A DNA stretch of 8,532 nt from assembly GCA_947178455.1 (NCBI GenBank), contig CAMWYI010000074.1, forward strand, positions 1-8,532. The letters are read 5' to 3'. The position numbers and the translations under genes were made by a program. Below the pieces are notes generated by a model, which was not told the origin of the DNA, made no database searches, and saw only the letters and a list, made by a program, of their open reading frames with translations. Shown piece after piece: positions 1-6,903 of this stretch. The DNA comes from an uncultured Alistipes sp. GTDB lineage: Bacteria; Bacteroidota; Bacteroidia; Bacteroidales; Rikenellaceae. How positions within the stretch are numbered: position 1 is the first letter of the stretch; each line of letters begins with the position of its first letter.

Positions 1-52
1 ACACGAGAGCGTAAATCTAAATCAGCCTGATCCGCACCTTGAAGAGCAGCAT

Positions 53-268
53 TCACACCTTCATCAACTCGGCGCCGCAGAGCCAGATAGAAAAGAGCAT
101 GCTGGCCGGAAGCAGGGCTTCGAGCCCGTAAATGGTCAGGTATTCGTCCACTTTGAGGGCCGTGCCCCAAGGGTCTATCGCCTTCGTGAAGCCCGACAAC
201 ACGAACGTACAGGCCAACACGATGCGGCATACGTGCGCCGCGATTTTGAAGGAGCGTTTGTTTCTCAT
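53..268 (-). CDS. DoxX-family membrane protein, interrupted near the left edge
   Basis: The 71-residue product has a short basic N-terminus and a first membrane segment at about residues 14-28 ending in FVLSGFTKAIDP. An amphipathic stretch follows (DEYLTIYGLEALLP), then a second membrane segment at about 53-68 (ASMLFSIWLCGAELM). The SGFxKAxDPxG pattern is typical of DoxX/MauE-like four-helix inner-membrane proteins of Bacteroidetes, which are usually about 130 residues or longer. The start ATG overlaps the tmk stop as ATGA, which fixes the start and suggests translational coupling. The frame stops at TGA (53-55), but family-like sequence continues in the same frame beyond it (MLLFKVRIRLI) up to a second stop, TAG (17-19), then IYALV to the edge. 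The gene is therefore either a pseudogene or carries base errors, and the rest lies outside the window. The biochemical role is unknown; in some organisms DoxX proteins act in redox or thiosulfate metabolism. Confidence 0.7.
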   Translation of the reverse strand: MRNKRSFKIAAHVCRIVLACTFVLSGFTKAIDPWGTALKVDEYLTIYGLEALLPASMLFSIWLCGAELMKV

Positions 269-951
269 CGTCGTTGCAAAGTTCGTTCGACTTCGGCGGC
301 TATCCTGCCGAAAATCGTTTCGGGAGCAGCCATCGCGCCTTCGGCCGTGCCGCAATCGACCACGCGCAGCAGGTCGTCCTGCCGCACCGCCGAAAGGTAG
401 ACCTCGCGCACCCGCTGCTGAAGCGACAGCGAATCCTCGTGAATGTCGCGGGCCCCGTGCAGATAGTCGCGGTCGTCGCCCTCGCGCTGTTCGGCGAGCT
501 TGCGCTCGGTGAACGCGAACGGCACGTCGAGAAAGAGCGAAACATCGGGACGCGGCAGCCGGTTGTAGCCGAACTCCAAGTCGAGAATCCAGCGGGCCAG
601 CCGGTCACGCTCCTCGCCCGCAGGCAGCTTCGCGCACTGGTAGCCCACGTTGGAATAGACGTAGCGGTCGAGCACGACGGCTTTGTCCGCATCGAGCCAC
701 CCGCGCAGCAGCGCAGCGGCATCGGCCCGGTCGCCGGCATAAATCAACGCCACGAGATAGGGATTCACCGTATCCACGCCGCCGAATTCACCGCGCAAAA
801 ACCGCGCAATCAGTTCGCCGTAGACCGGTGCGTCGAAACGCGGAAAATGGAGGTATTCGCTCTCCACGCCCCGTTCGGCGAGCCATTGCCGCAACAGCCG
901 AATCTGCGTCGATTTTCCGGCTCCGTCCAATCCTTCGAGTACAATCAGCAT
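265..951 (-). CDS. tmk: Thymidylate kinase (dTMP kinase)
   Basis: This cytosolic enzyme phosphorylates dTMP to dTDP with ATP, an essential step in dTTP synthesis. The 228-residue protein is within the usual bacterial range. The Walker A loop GLDGAGKST is at residues 7-15. The DRYVYSN motif near 95-101 matches the DR(Y/H)xxS signature that binds nucleotide. A lid-like basic/acidic stretch, EQREGDDRDY, lies around residues 155-164. The P-loop has no arginine after the aspartate while the lid has one, which resembles the E. coli-type arrangement. The start ATG lies one base after the stop of the restriction endonuclease gene, and the stop overlaps the doxX start as ATGA. It is thus co-transcribed with its neighbours. 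Base composition returns here to the GC-rich host style, unlike the upstream restriction pair. I am confident in the function. Confidence 0.95.
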   Translation of the reverse strand: MLIVLEGLDGAGKSTQIRLLRQWLAERGVESEYLHFPRFDAPVYGELIARFLRGEFGGVDTVNPYLVALIYAGDRADAAALLRGWLDADKAVVLDRYVYSNVGYQCAKLPAGEERDRLARWILDLEFGYNRLPRPDVSLFLDVPFAFTERKLAEQREGDDRDYLHGARDIHEDSLSLQQRVREVYLSAVRQDDLLRVVDCGTAEGAMAAPETIFGRIAAEVERTLQRR

Positions 952-952
952 A

Positions 953-1774
953 TCAATTCAGCAAATTGGGTGCATCCAAAACAACTTCGGAAACCTCGTA
1001 CAATGCAGGAATTATTCGCGGGTTTATTCGGAATTTCGTTCCATGATTATGCCCCGTCCGTGCATCGAAATCCACATATATTTCACCGTCTTCAATCGCT
1101 GAAACAAATTTTTCCATCAATAGATTTTTCAGCATGTAAGCTTTGTAATAGTGAATATATTGTTTCCCATTTTCAGTTTTCATTTCCGCTATCACGAAAA
1201 AACAATTCAGCAATTTGCCACGAGCCTTACTGAACAAATCATCGAACCCCCAATACGGCACAATTTCCAATTTTTCCACATCAGCCACCCGTCGTTTGAC
1301 CGTATCCAACCAACCGTAATCCTGCTGTTTGACCTGAGAAGGATCGAAAACAAGTGAAACTTTCCGTTCTTCCCTGTCCACCCGAACAGAAAAACCACGC
1401 GTATAGCCTTTCGTACTCAACGTTGCACGAAAAGACATTTCATCAAGCGGATATGATTTTCCTGCATCTTTGTGCGACCATCCGTATTTTTTCAACAAAA
1501 CGGAAGATACGATTTTGAAAGCCCGAGGAGACGGCTCCATATGAAACAATGTCAGCAGCGACGTGGTATTATCCCTCTGTGTTTTCAACTCCCATTCAGC
1601 TGCATTCGGAATCGGTAGATTGTTCTCAGGTATCCCCAACAAATCCTCCAACTTATTTCCTATCGCACCGTCATTGGTCAATCTCGTCGTATTTTCTATC
1701 CACCCGAGTCGCTCGATTTCATGAAATTTCGAGATAAGTTCTTCTTTACTAATCGGTTTCAATTCTGCATTCAT
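953..1774 (-). CDS. MvaI/BcnI-family type II restriction endonuclease
   Basis: The 273-residue protein resembles the MvaI/BcnI family of PD-(D/E)XK nucleases, monomeric enzymes of about 240-250 residues that cut CCWGG (MvaI) or CCSGG (BcnI). The active-site region spans roughly residues 40-66. It has the GNKLEDLLG stretch with a candidate acidic residue E43, then IPNAAEWELKTQ with E62 and K64 as the ExK pair. Where MvaI has its aspartate, five residues before this glutamate, this protein has N57, with E60 nearby. The C-terminal GHNHGTKFRI stretch (241-250) also looks family-like. The start overlaps the methyltransferase stop as ATGA, the order expected for protective expression of the methylase first. 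The gene is AT-rich relative to suf and tmk, suggesting transfer. The family call is from memory of motifs, and specificity cannot be read from the protein alone. Confidence 0.85.
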   Translation of the reverse strand: MNAELKPISKEELISKFHEIERLGWIENTTRLTNDGAIGNKLEDLLGIPENNLPIPNAAEWELKTQRDNTTSLLTLFHMEPSPRAFKIVSSVLLKKYGWSHKDAGKSYPLDEMSFRATLSTKGYTRGFSVRVDREERKVSLVFDPSQVKQQDYGWLDTVKRRVADVEKLEIVPYWGFDDLFSKARGKLLNCFFVIAEMKTENGKQYIHYYKAYMLKNLLMEKFVSAIEDGEIYVDFDARTGHNHGTKFRINPRIIPALYEVSEVVLDAPNLLN

Positions 1775-2541
1775 AGGTCTTCAAATAATCCGGGTTGATG
1801 AAATCGGGCCACTTCACTGTTAATTCTATTCCGTTGCAATCTTTTTTCCGCCATTTCGCAGTATTTCTGGGAAAGTTCGATGCCGATATATTTCCGCCCC
1901 AGCCCTTCGGCTACTACCGCTGTGGTGCCACTTCCCATAAAAGGATCCAAAATAACATCCGCCGTAGTAGAACTCACAATCCGGTCAATCAATGCCACAG
2001 GAAAAGGAGCTGGATGTTCGTTTTTCAATTCTTGTGTAAACTCCCAAATATCGCCAAAACGATTTGCTTTGGGAGCCAATTTGAATTGAGGTTTGGCAAT
2101 CATGTAAATGACTTCGTAGGTCGGAAGAAAATAACCGGCATTGAAATTAATTCCGCCTTTGCGTTTCCAGATAATAATTTGTCTCACGGGAAAACCGGAT
2201 ACGATATCTTGCCTATCCTGCAAAAGTCCGTCTTGTACACGCCATTTATGATTATAAAAAATCGCTCCGTCATTCTTAATCACCCGAAACATCTCCGACA
2301 GACAAGCACGCTGCCAATCGACATAATCTGCATGAGGCATACAATCGTCATAATCCGCATATCCGTCAATCAAAGCTGCATTCGACCATTTGCCGCCTTT
2401 ACCGCATTTCATGCCGTTGCCAGTCGAATTTTTCAGATTGTACGGAGGAGATGTCACTACCAAATCAACCGATTCAGAAGGTAAGCGCTTCATGACCTCC
2501 TCGCATCGCCCGCAAATTATTTTATTGATAAACTCTTCCAT
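1771..2541 (-). CDS. Beta-class site-specific DNA methyltransferase, probably N4-cytosine
   Basis: The 256-residue protein is an S-adenosylmethionine-dependent DNA methyltransferase. Catalytic motif IV, TSPPYNL, is at residues 30-36. The cofactor-binding motif I, DPFMGSGTT, is at 199-207 and is followed by a motif II-like IGIEL (219-223). Having motif IV before motif I marks the beta class. The SPPY form, rather than DPPY, favours N4-methylcytosine, as in M.MvaI and M.Cfr9I. HPAPFPVALIDRIV (176-189) is the conserved region just before motif I. It should protect host DNA from the endonuclease encoded directly downstream with an ATGA overlap. The start lies 13 bases after the sufS stop, with an A-rich stretch (gaaaaga) before it and no separate promoter visible, so the suf transcript probably drives it. 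N6-adenine activity cannot be excluded. Confidence 0.9.
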   Translation of the reverse strand: MEEFINKIICGRCEEVMKRLPSESVDLVVTSPPYNLKNSTGNGMKCGKGGKWSNAALIDGYADYDDCMPHADYVDWQRACLSEMFRVIKNDGAIFYNHKWRVQDGLLQDRQDIVSGFPVRQIIIWKRKGGINFNAGYFLPTYEVIYMIAKPQFKLAPKANRFGDIWEFTQELKNEHPAPFPVALIDRIVSSTTADVILDPFMGSGTTAVVAEGLGRKYIGIELSQKYCEMAEKRLQRNRINSEVARFHQPGLFEDL

Positions 2542-2554
2542 AAAATCTTTTCAT

Positions 2555-3772
2555 TTATTTCAGCATCCGCACGGCACGCGCAACGCCGTCGGCCAAAGCA
2601 TCGGCTTCGGCGAGCGTGTTGTAGAGTGCGAACGACGCACGGCACATGCCCGTGACGCCGTAGTGGGTCATCACCGGCTCGGCGCAATGCTGGCCCGTGC
2701 GCACGGCGATACCGAGTTTGTCGAGAATCATCCCCATGTCGTAGGCATGCACTCCCTCGACGTTAAAAGACACGATAGCGCACTTGTCGGCCGTCGTGCC
2801 ATAGATACGCAGGCCGTCGATAGCCGAAAGGCGTTCCGTAGCCCGTTGCAGCAGCATCCGTTCGTGGGCCTCGACCGCTGCCGAATCGAACTGCCGCACG
2901 AACCGCACCGCCTCGCCCAACGCGATAGCCCCGATGAAGTTGGCCGTACCCGCCTCGAACTTCAACGGCACGGGCGCATAGGTCGTTCGCTCGAACGACA
3001 CGCGGTCGACCATGTCGCCGCCGCCCAAAAACGGCGGCATCGCCTCCAACAAGGCCCGTTTGCCGTAGAGCACGCCGATTCCGGTCGGGCCGTAAAGTTT
3101 GTGCCCCGAAAAGGCATAAAAGTCGCAATCCAACGCGCGGACATCCGCCCCGCCGTGCACCACGCCCTGACAACCGTCGACCACGACGACCGCCCCTGCG
3201 GCATGCGCCGCGTCGATAATCGGGCGCAGGTCGGGACGGGTTCCGAGCGTATTCGACGCCTGCGTCACGGCCACGATGCGCGTATGTTCGTCCAGCAGCG
3301 ACGGCAGCAGGTCGGTGCGCAACGCCCCCGAATCGTCGAAAGGCAGCATCCGCAGTTCGGCTCCCTGCCGTTCGGCCAGCATCTGCCAAGGCACGAGGTT
3401 GGAGTGGTGCTCCATTTCGCTGACCACGATGTTGTCGCCCGCATGGACATACCGCCCGCCCCAAGCATAAGCCACCGCATTGAGCGACGCGGTAGCACCG
3501 GCCGTAAAGACGATTTCCTCTTTCTCGGCCGCCCCGATGAAGTCGGCTATCTCGGCACGGGCCGCTTCGTAAGCCGCCGTCGTCTCCTCCGAAAGAAAAT
3601 GCACGCCGCGATGGATGTTTCCGTTCAGTTCGCGGTGCAGGCGGTCGACCGTCTCGATGACCGCCGACGGTTTTTGGGCCGTCGCCCCGCTATCCAAATA
3701 GACCAGCGGCCGGTCGTAGACCTTGCGCGCGAGAATCGGAAACTCCGCCCGTATTTTTTCGATGTCGAACAT
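2555..3772 (-). CDS. sufS: Cysteine desulfurase SufS
   Basis: This pyridoxal-phosphate enzyme removes sulfur from L-cysteine to give alanine and an enzyme-bound persulfide for iron-sulfur cluster assembly. The 405-residue length is normal. The cofactor lysine is K225 in FSGHKLYGPTGIG. The histidine that stacks on the cofactor lies in EMEHHSN (119-125). The cofactor-binding aspartate is D199 in VVDGCQ. The catalytic cysteine is C363 in RTGQHCAEP, the short-loop motif of group II (SufS-type) desulfurases. The family usually has alanine at the position of C201, so that residue is mildly unusual. The chosen start, MFDIEKIRAEFP, gives the normal length. It follows the sufD stop by two bases (TAG AG ATG); a longer open frame upstream only mirrors sufD. 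The usual partner, SufE or SufU, is not in this window. Confidence 0.95.
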   Translation of the reverse strand: MFDIEKIRAEFPILARKVYDRPLVYLDSGATAQKPSAVIETVDRLHRELNGNIHRGVHFLSEETTAAYEAARAEIADFIGAAEKEEIVFTAGATASLNAVAYAWGGRYVHAGDNIVVSEMEHHSNLVPWQMLAERQGAELRMLPFDDSGALRTDLLPSLLDEHTRIVAVTQASNTLGTRPDLRPIIDAAHAAGAVVVVDGCQGVVHGGADVRALDCDFYAFSGHKLYGPTGIGVLYGKRALLEAMPPFLGGGDMVDRVSFERTTYAPVPLKFEAGTANFIGAIALGEAVRFVRQFDSAAVEAHERMLLQRATERLSAIDGLRIYGTTADKCAIVSFNVEGVHAYDMGMILDKLGIAVRTGQHCAEPVMTHYGVTGMCRASFALYNTLAEADALADGVARAVRMLK

Positions 3773-3774
3773 CT

Positions 3775-4608
3775 CTACAACTGTTCCATTTTTTCGGCGA
3801 CGGCCGTCATCAGCCGGTCGCACAGCGGCTCGATACCGCAATGCCGCACCACGTCGGCCGCGAAACCCTCGATTTGCAAACGGCGGGCCGTCGCTTCGCT
3901 CAATCCGCGCTGACGCATGTACAAGACGGCTTCGTCGTCCATGCGCCCTACCGTCGCGCCGTGTGAACAGGTTACGTCGTCGGCATAAATTTCCAGCTGG
4001 GGCAGCGTGTCGATGCGGGCCTCGTCGCTCAACAGCACGTTGCGGCTCTGCTGCCGGGCATCGGTGCGCTGGGCATCGGGCGCCACATAGACCAGCCCCC
4101 CGAAACGTCCCGTCGCCTTGCCGCCGGCCACCCCTTTGACGCACGATTCGCTCCGACAATCGGGCACGTTGTGCGCCGTGTGCAGCGACACGGAGCAATG
4201 CTCCTCGCCGCCCGCGATGAACAGCCCGTGCAACACGCTTTCGGCCCGTTCGCCATTGAGTTCGGTGCGATAGTGAGTCTCCGCACCGGCCAACTGCACC
4301 GCTGTGATACGGCTCGCACTGCCTGCGGCCTGCTCCAACGACACCTCGACTTTCGCCGGAGCGAGAAACACCTCCGTCAAAGCCAACCGCGCCGCCTCGT
4401 GCAACCGAATCCGCAGGTTCACAGGCCCGTCGGCAGGCGCGCGATGCACCACGACTAACTGCGCCGCGCCGTCGGCCGAGACCTCGACCTCCAACGCCGC
4501 CGCAGGGTCGACCGCCACGAACGGCGTCGCCTCTTCGCGGTCGATGCGCAACCGTCCGCCCTCGACGCTGCGGAACGACCCGAACATATCGTCCAACGAG
4601 GTCATCAT
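3775..4608 (-). CDS. sufD: Fe-S cluster scaffold subunit SufD, short form
   Basis: SufD pairs with SufB and SufC to form the SufBC2D scaffold on which iron-sulfur clusters are built. The conserved C-terminal core is clear: VYVAPDAQRTDARQQSRN (173-190), then LLSDEARIDTLPQLEIYADD, then VTCSHGATVG with C214 and H216. These last two correspond by position in the motif to the functional C358 and H360 of the E. coli protein. The C-terminal helical part (LSEATARRLQIEGFA) is also present. At 277 residues it is much shorter than E. coli SufD (423), and the helical N-terminal domain appears to be missing. The start overlaps the sufC stop as ATGA, so the missing part is not hidden upstream. MM at the start leaves a one-codon ambiguity. 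I see no frameshift. Confidence 0.93.
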   Translation of the reverse strand: MMTSLDDMFGSFRSVEGGRLRIDREEATPFVAVDPAAALEVEVSADGAAQLVVVHRAPADGPVNLRIRLHEAARLALTEVFLAPAKVEVSLEQAAGSASRITAVQLAGAETHYRTELNGERAESVLHGLFIAGGEEHCSVSLHTAHNVPDCRSESCVKGVAGGKATGRFGGLVYVAPDAQRTDARQQSRNVLLSDEARIDTLPQLEIYADDVTCSHGATVGRMDDEAVLYMRQRGLSEATARRLQIEGFAADVVRHCGIEPLCDRLMTAVAEKMEQL

Positions 4609-5357
4609 TCGGCGTAATCGTTTATCAGCCAGTCGTAACCCTCTTTTTCGAGCCGCAGGGCCAATGTCTTGTCGCCCGTGTAGATAATGCGGCCCTTGTA
4701 GAGCACGTGCACCACGTCGGGCACGATGTAATCCAGCAGCCGCTGGTAATGCGTAATGACCACCGTAGCGTTCTGCGGCGTGTGCAGCTTCGTGACCCCC
4801 GTCGCGACGATACGCAGCGCGTCGATGTCCAATCCCGAATCGGTTTCGTCCAGAATAGCCAGTTTCGGGTCGAGCATCGCCATTTGGAATATCTCGTTCT
4901 TCTTCTTCTCGCCGCCCGAGAAACCCTCGTTGACGGCCCGCGAAGTGAGTTTCGACGACAATTCGACGACCGCGCTTTTCTCGCGCATCAGGCGCAGGAA
5001 TTCGGCGGCCGACAGCGGCTCCTCGCCGCGATATTTGCGTTGTTCATTGACGGCCAGCTTCATGAAATTGGCCATCGTCACGCCCGGAATCTCGACCGGA
5101 TACTGAAACCCGAGAAACAACCCCAACCGCGCCCGGTCTTCGATGGACATCGCCAGCAGGTCGTGTCCGAGAAAGGTCGCCGAGCCCTCCGTAACGGTGA
5201 ATTTCTCGTTTCCCGCCAGTACCGACGCCAACGTCGATTTGCCCGAACCGTTGGGACCCATAATAGCATGTACCTCGCCAGCCCGGACTTCGAGGTCGAT
5301 GCCCCGAAGAATCTCTTTGCCGTCGACCGACGCATGCAGATTTTTAACGCTCAACAT
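4605..5357 (-). CDS. sufC: Fe-S assembly ATPase SufC
   Basis: SufC is the ABC-type ATPase of the cytosolic SufBC2D complex; its ATP-driven dimerisation reshapes SufB and SufD during cluster assembly. The 250-residue protein carries Walker A GPNGSGKST (34-42), the Q-loop at Q85 in GFQYPVEIPG, the SufC-type signature FSGGEKKKNE (146-155), Walker B LAILDETDSGLD (166-177) and the H-loop histidine H203 in ITHYQR. No membrane partner is expected, since SufC is soluble. The start MLSVKNLH matches the family and gives standard length. An 18-codon upstream extension in the same frame would begin at TTG and is poor and lysine-rich, so I rejected it. The 50 bases separating it from sufB end in an A-rich stretch typical of Bacteroidetes leaders. 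The gene overlaps sufD by ATGA. Confidence 0.97.
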   Translation of the reverse strand: MLSVKNLHASVDGKEILRGIDLEVRAGEVHAIMGPNGSGKSTLASVLAGNEKFTVTEGSATFLGHDLLAMSIEDRARLGLFLGFQYPVEIPGVTMANFMKLAVNEQRKYRGEEPLSAAEFLRLMREKSAVVELSSKLTSRAVNEGFSGGEKKKNEIFQMAMLDPKLAILDETDSGLDIDALRIVATGVTKLHTPQNATVVITHYQRLLDYIVPDVVHVLYKGRIIYTGDKTLALRLEKEGYDWLINDYAE

Positions 5358-5407
5358 ATCTTTTTTCAATTTTTTCTCTTTTCGTGTTCGCTGCATGGCC
5401 ACGCGTA

Positions 5408-6853
5408 TCAACCGACGCTTCCTTCCAGCTGCAAGGCCAGCAGTTTCTGCGCTTCGACCGCGAACTCCATCGGCAGTTTGGCCAGCACCTCGCGGGCATA
5501 GCCGTTGACGATGAGCCCGACGGCATCTTCGGTCGACAGGCCGCGCTGGTTGCAGTAGAACAGCTGGTCGTCCGAAATTTTCGAGGTCGTCGCCTCATGT
5601 TCGACCACCGCCGAACGGTTGCGCACGTCTAGTTCGGGGAAGGTGTGGGCCCCGCATTTGTCGCCTATCAACAGCGAATCGCACTGCGAGAAGTTGCGAG
5701 CATTTTCGGCTCCCTTGCCCACGCGCACCAAGCCGCGATAGGCGTTCTGACTACGGCCCGCCGAGATGCCTTTCGACACGATGCGGCTGCGCGTGTTGCG
5801 GCCTATGTGAATCATCTTCGTCCCCGTGTCGGCCTGCTGCAAATTGTTGGTCATCGCCACCGAGTAGAACTCCCCGACCGAATTGTCGCCCGCGAGAATG
5901 CAACTCGGATATTTCCACGTAATGGCCGAACCGGTTTCGACCTGCGTCCACGACAGACGGGCGTTCTCGCGGCAAAGACCGCGCTTCGTGACGAAATTGT
6001 AGATGCCGCCCTTGCCCTCCTTGTCGCCCGGATACCAGTTCTGCACGGTGGAGTATTTCACTTCGGCGTCGCGTTCGACGACGATTTCGACGACGGCCGC
6101 ATGCAGCTGATTTTCATCACGGCGCGGCGCGGTGCAACCTTCCAAATAGCTGACATAAGCCCCCTCGTCGGCCACGATGAGCGTCCGCTCGAACTGGCCC
6201 GTACCGGCAGCGTTGATGCGGAAATAGGTCGACAACTCCATCGGACACCGCACGCCTTTGGGAATGTAGCAGAACGACCCGTCGGAAAAGACGGCCGCAT
6301 TGAGCGCAGCATAAAAATTATCGGTATGCGGCACGACGCTGCCGAGATACTTTTTCACCAATTCGGGGCAGTCGCGCAGGGCTTCGGAAATCGAACAGAA
6401 AATGATACCCTTTTCGGCGAGGGTCTGCTTGAAAGTGGTTTTCACCGAAACCGAGTCCATCACGGCATCGACCGCCACCCCCGACAGCGCGAGTTGTTCC
6501 TCCAACGGAATGCCCAGTTTGTCGAACGTGCGTTTCAGTTCGGGATCGATGTCGTCCGCCGTGCCATCCGCTTTCGGCGATTTGGGTGCCGCATAGTAGA
6601 TAATATCCTGAAAATCGATCGGCGGAATCTGCAAATGGGCCCACGTCGGCGGGGTCAGCGTCAGCCAATGGCGATAGGCGGCCACCCGACGTTCGGTCAT
6701 CCAGTCGGGTTCGCCTTTTTTGGCGGAAATCAGACGCACGACCTCTTCCGACAGCCCTTTGCCGATGGTTTCGGTTTCGATGTCGGTGGTGAATCCGTAT
6801 TTGTACTCCTGCTCTCGGAGGATTTCGAGTAGTTCTTTTTGGTTTTCGGCCAT
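5408..6853 (-). CDS. sufB: Fe-S cluster scaffold subunit SufB
   Basis: SufB is the main scaffold of the SufBC2D complex, receiving persulfide sulfur and holding the nascent cluster. The 481-residue length is standard. Family landmarks include DGSFCYIPKGVRCPMELSTYF (191-211), SYLEGCTAP with C240, QNWYPGD, SKGISAGRSQNAYRG (360-374), FSQCDSLLIGDKCGAHTFPE (388-407) and VEHEATTSKI. With a constant offset of 14 residues, C240, C391 and E420 correspond to C254, C405 and E434 of E. coli SufB, all implicated in sulfur transfer or cluster assembly. The start MAENQKELLEIL was chosen because the 47 upstream in-frame codons are low quality and would contain the best promoter candidate. It is the first gene of the operon. 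There is no sign of truncation. Confidence 0.97.
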   Translation of the reverse strand: MAENQKELLEILREQEYKYGFTTDIETETIGKGLSEEVVRLISAKKGEPDWMTERRVAAYRHWLTLTPPTWAHLQIPPIDFQDIIYYAAPKSPKADGTADDIDPELKRTFDKLGIPLEEQLALSGVAVDAVMDSVSVKTTFKQTLAEKGIIFCSISEALRDCPELVKKYLGSVVPHTDNFYAALNAAVFSDGSFCYIPKGVRCPMELSTYFRINAAGTGQFERTLIVADEGAYVSYLEGCTAPRRDENQLHAAVVEIVVERDAEVKYSTVQNWYPGDKEGKGGIYNFVTKRGLCRENARLSWTQVETGSAITWKYPSCILAGDNSVGEFYSVAMTNNLQQADTGTKMIHIGRNTRSRIVSKGISAGRSQNAYRGLVRVGKGAENARNFSQCDSLLIGDKCGAHTFPELDVRNRSAVVEHEATTSKISDDQLFYCNQRGLSTEDAVGLIVNGYAREVLAKLPMEFAVEAQKLLALQLEGSVG

Positions 6854-6871
6854 TTCAGCGGAATAATCGGA

Positions 6872-6903
6872 CGAAGATACGAAAAGTCGAGCGCCGAAGC
6901 AAA
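6872..6903 (-). promoter_or_regulatory. Proximal Bacteroidetes-type promoter for sufB
   Basis: Read on the minus strand, a TTTG box (6900-6903) is followed by 20 bases and then TATCTTCG (6872-6879). This differs from the Bacteroidetes -7 consensus TAnnTTTG by one base. The sufB ATG lies 18 bases past the -7 box, predicting a short leader of roughly a dozen bases. The match and spacing are seen directly; promoter activity is inferred. Confidence 0.6.

Larger units (their letters stand above)
953..2541 (-). other. AT-rich restriction-modification cassette inserted between sufS and tmk
   Basis: The methyltransferase and endonuclease genes together form a block that is plainly more AT-rich than both flanks. 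One sample row inside (1141-1200) has 18 G/C of 60, against 41 of 60 in a row within sufS (3001-3060). The borders coincide with the sufS stop and the tmk start, leaving only 13 bases and 1 base of non-coding DNA. I see no transposase, integrase, tRNA or long flanking repeat, so the mode of entry is unknown. The composition contrast is seen in the sequence; horizontal acquisition is inferred. Confidence 0.75.

Noticed and set aside
274..1233. 319-codon plus-strand open frame spanning tmk and the endonuclease end
   Set aside because: It crosses two real minus-strand genes of different composition, and its translation shows no domain.
2522..2554. 10-codon mini-frame starting directly after the sufS stop (TAAATG) and overlapping the methyltransferase start
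   Set aside because: It could be a regulatory leader peptide, but it is too short to support and there is nothing to distinguish it from chance in an A-rich gap.
945..2566. 7-base direct repeat TCAGCAT at 945-951 and 2560-2566 flanking the restriction cassette
   Set aside because: It could suggest a target duplication, but collapsing it would fuse sufS in frame to tmk, an unlikely ancestral state. A 7-base repeat is easily due to chance, since both copies are simply ATG CTG codons.
2390..3913. 507-codon open frame on the plus strand opposite sufS
   Set aside because: It lies antisense to the well-supported sufS gene, has an arginine/histidine-rich low-quality translation, and matches no family I know. 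High GC produces such long antisense frames.
3773..4198. 142-codon N-terminal extension of sufS
   Set aside because: It is an out-of-frame reading of sufD with a low-quality, arginine-rich translation; the internal ATG gives standard SufS length.
5645..6832. 395-codon open frame on the plus strand opposite sufB
   Set aside because: It is antisense to an unambiguous sufB, with no recognisable domain and no plausible promoter.
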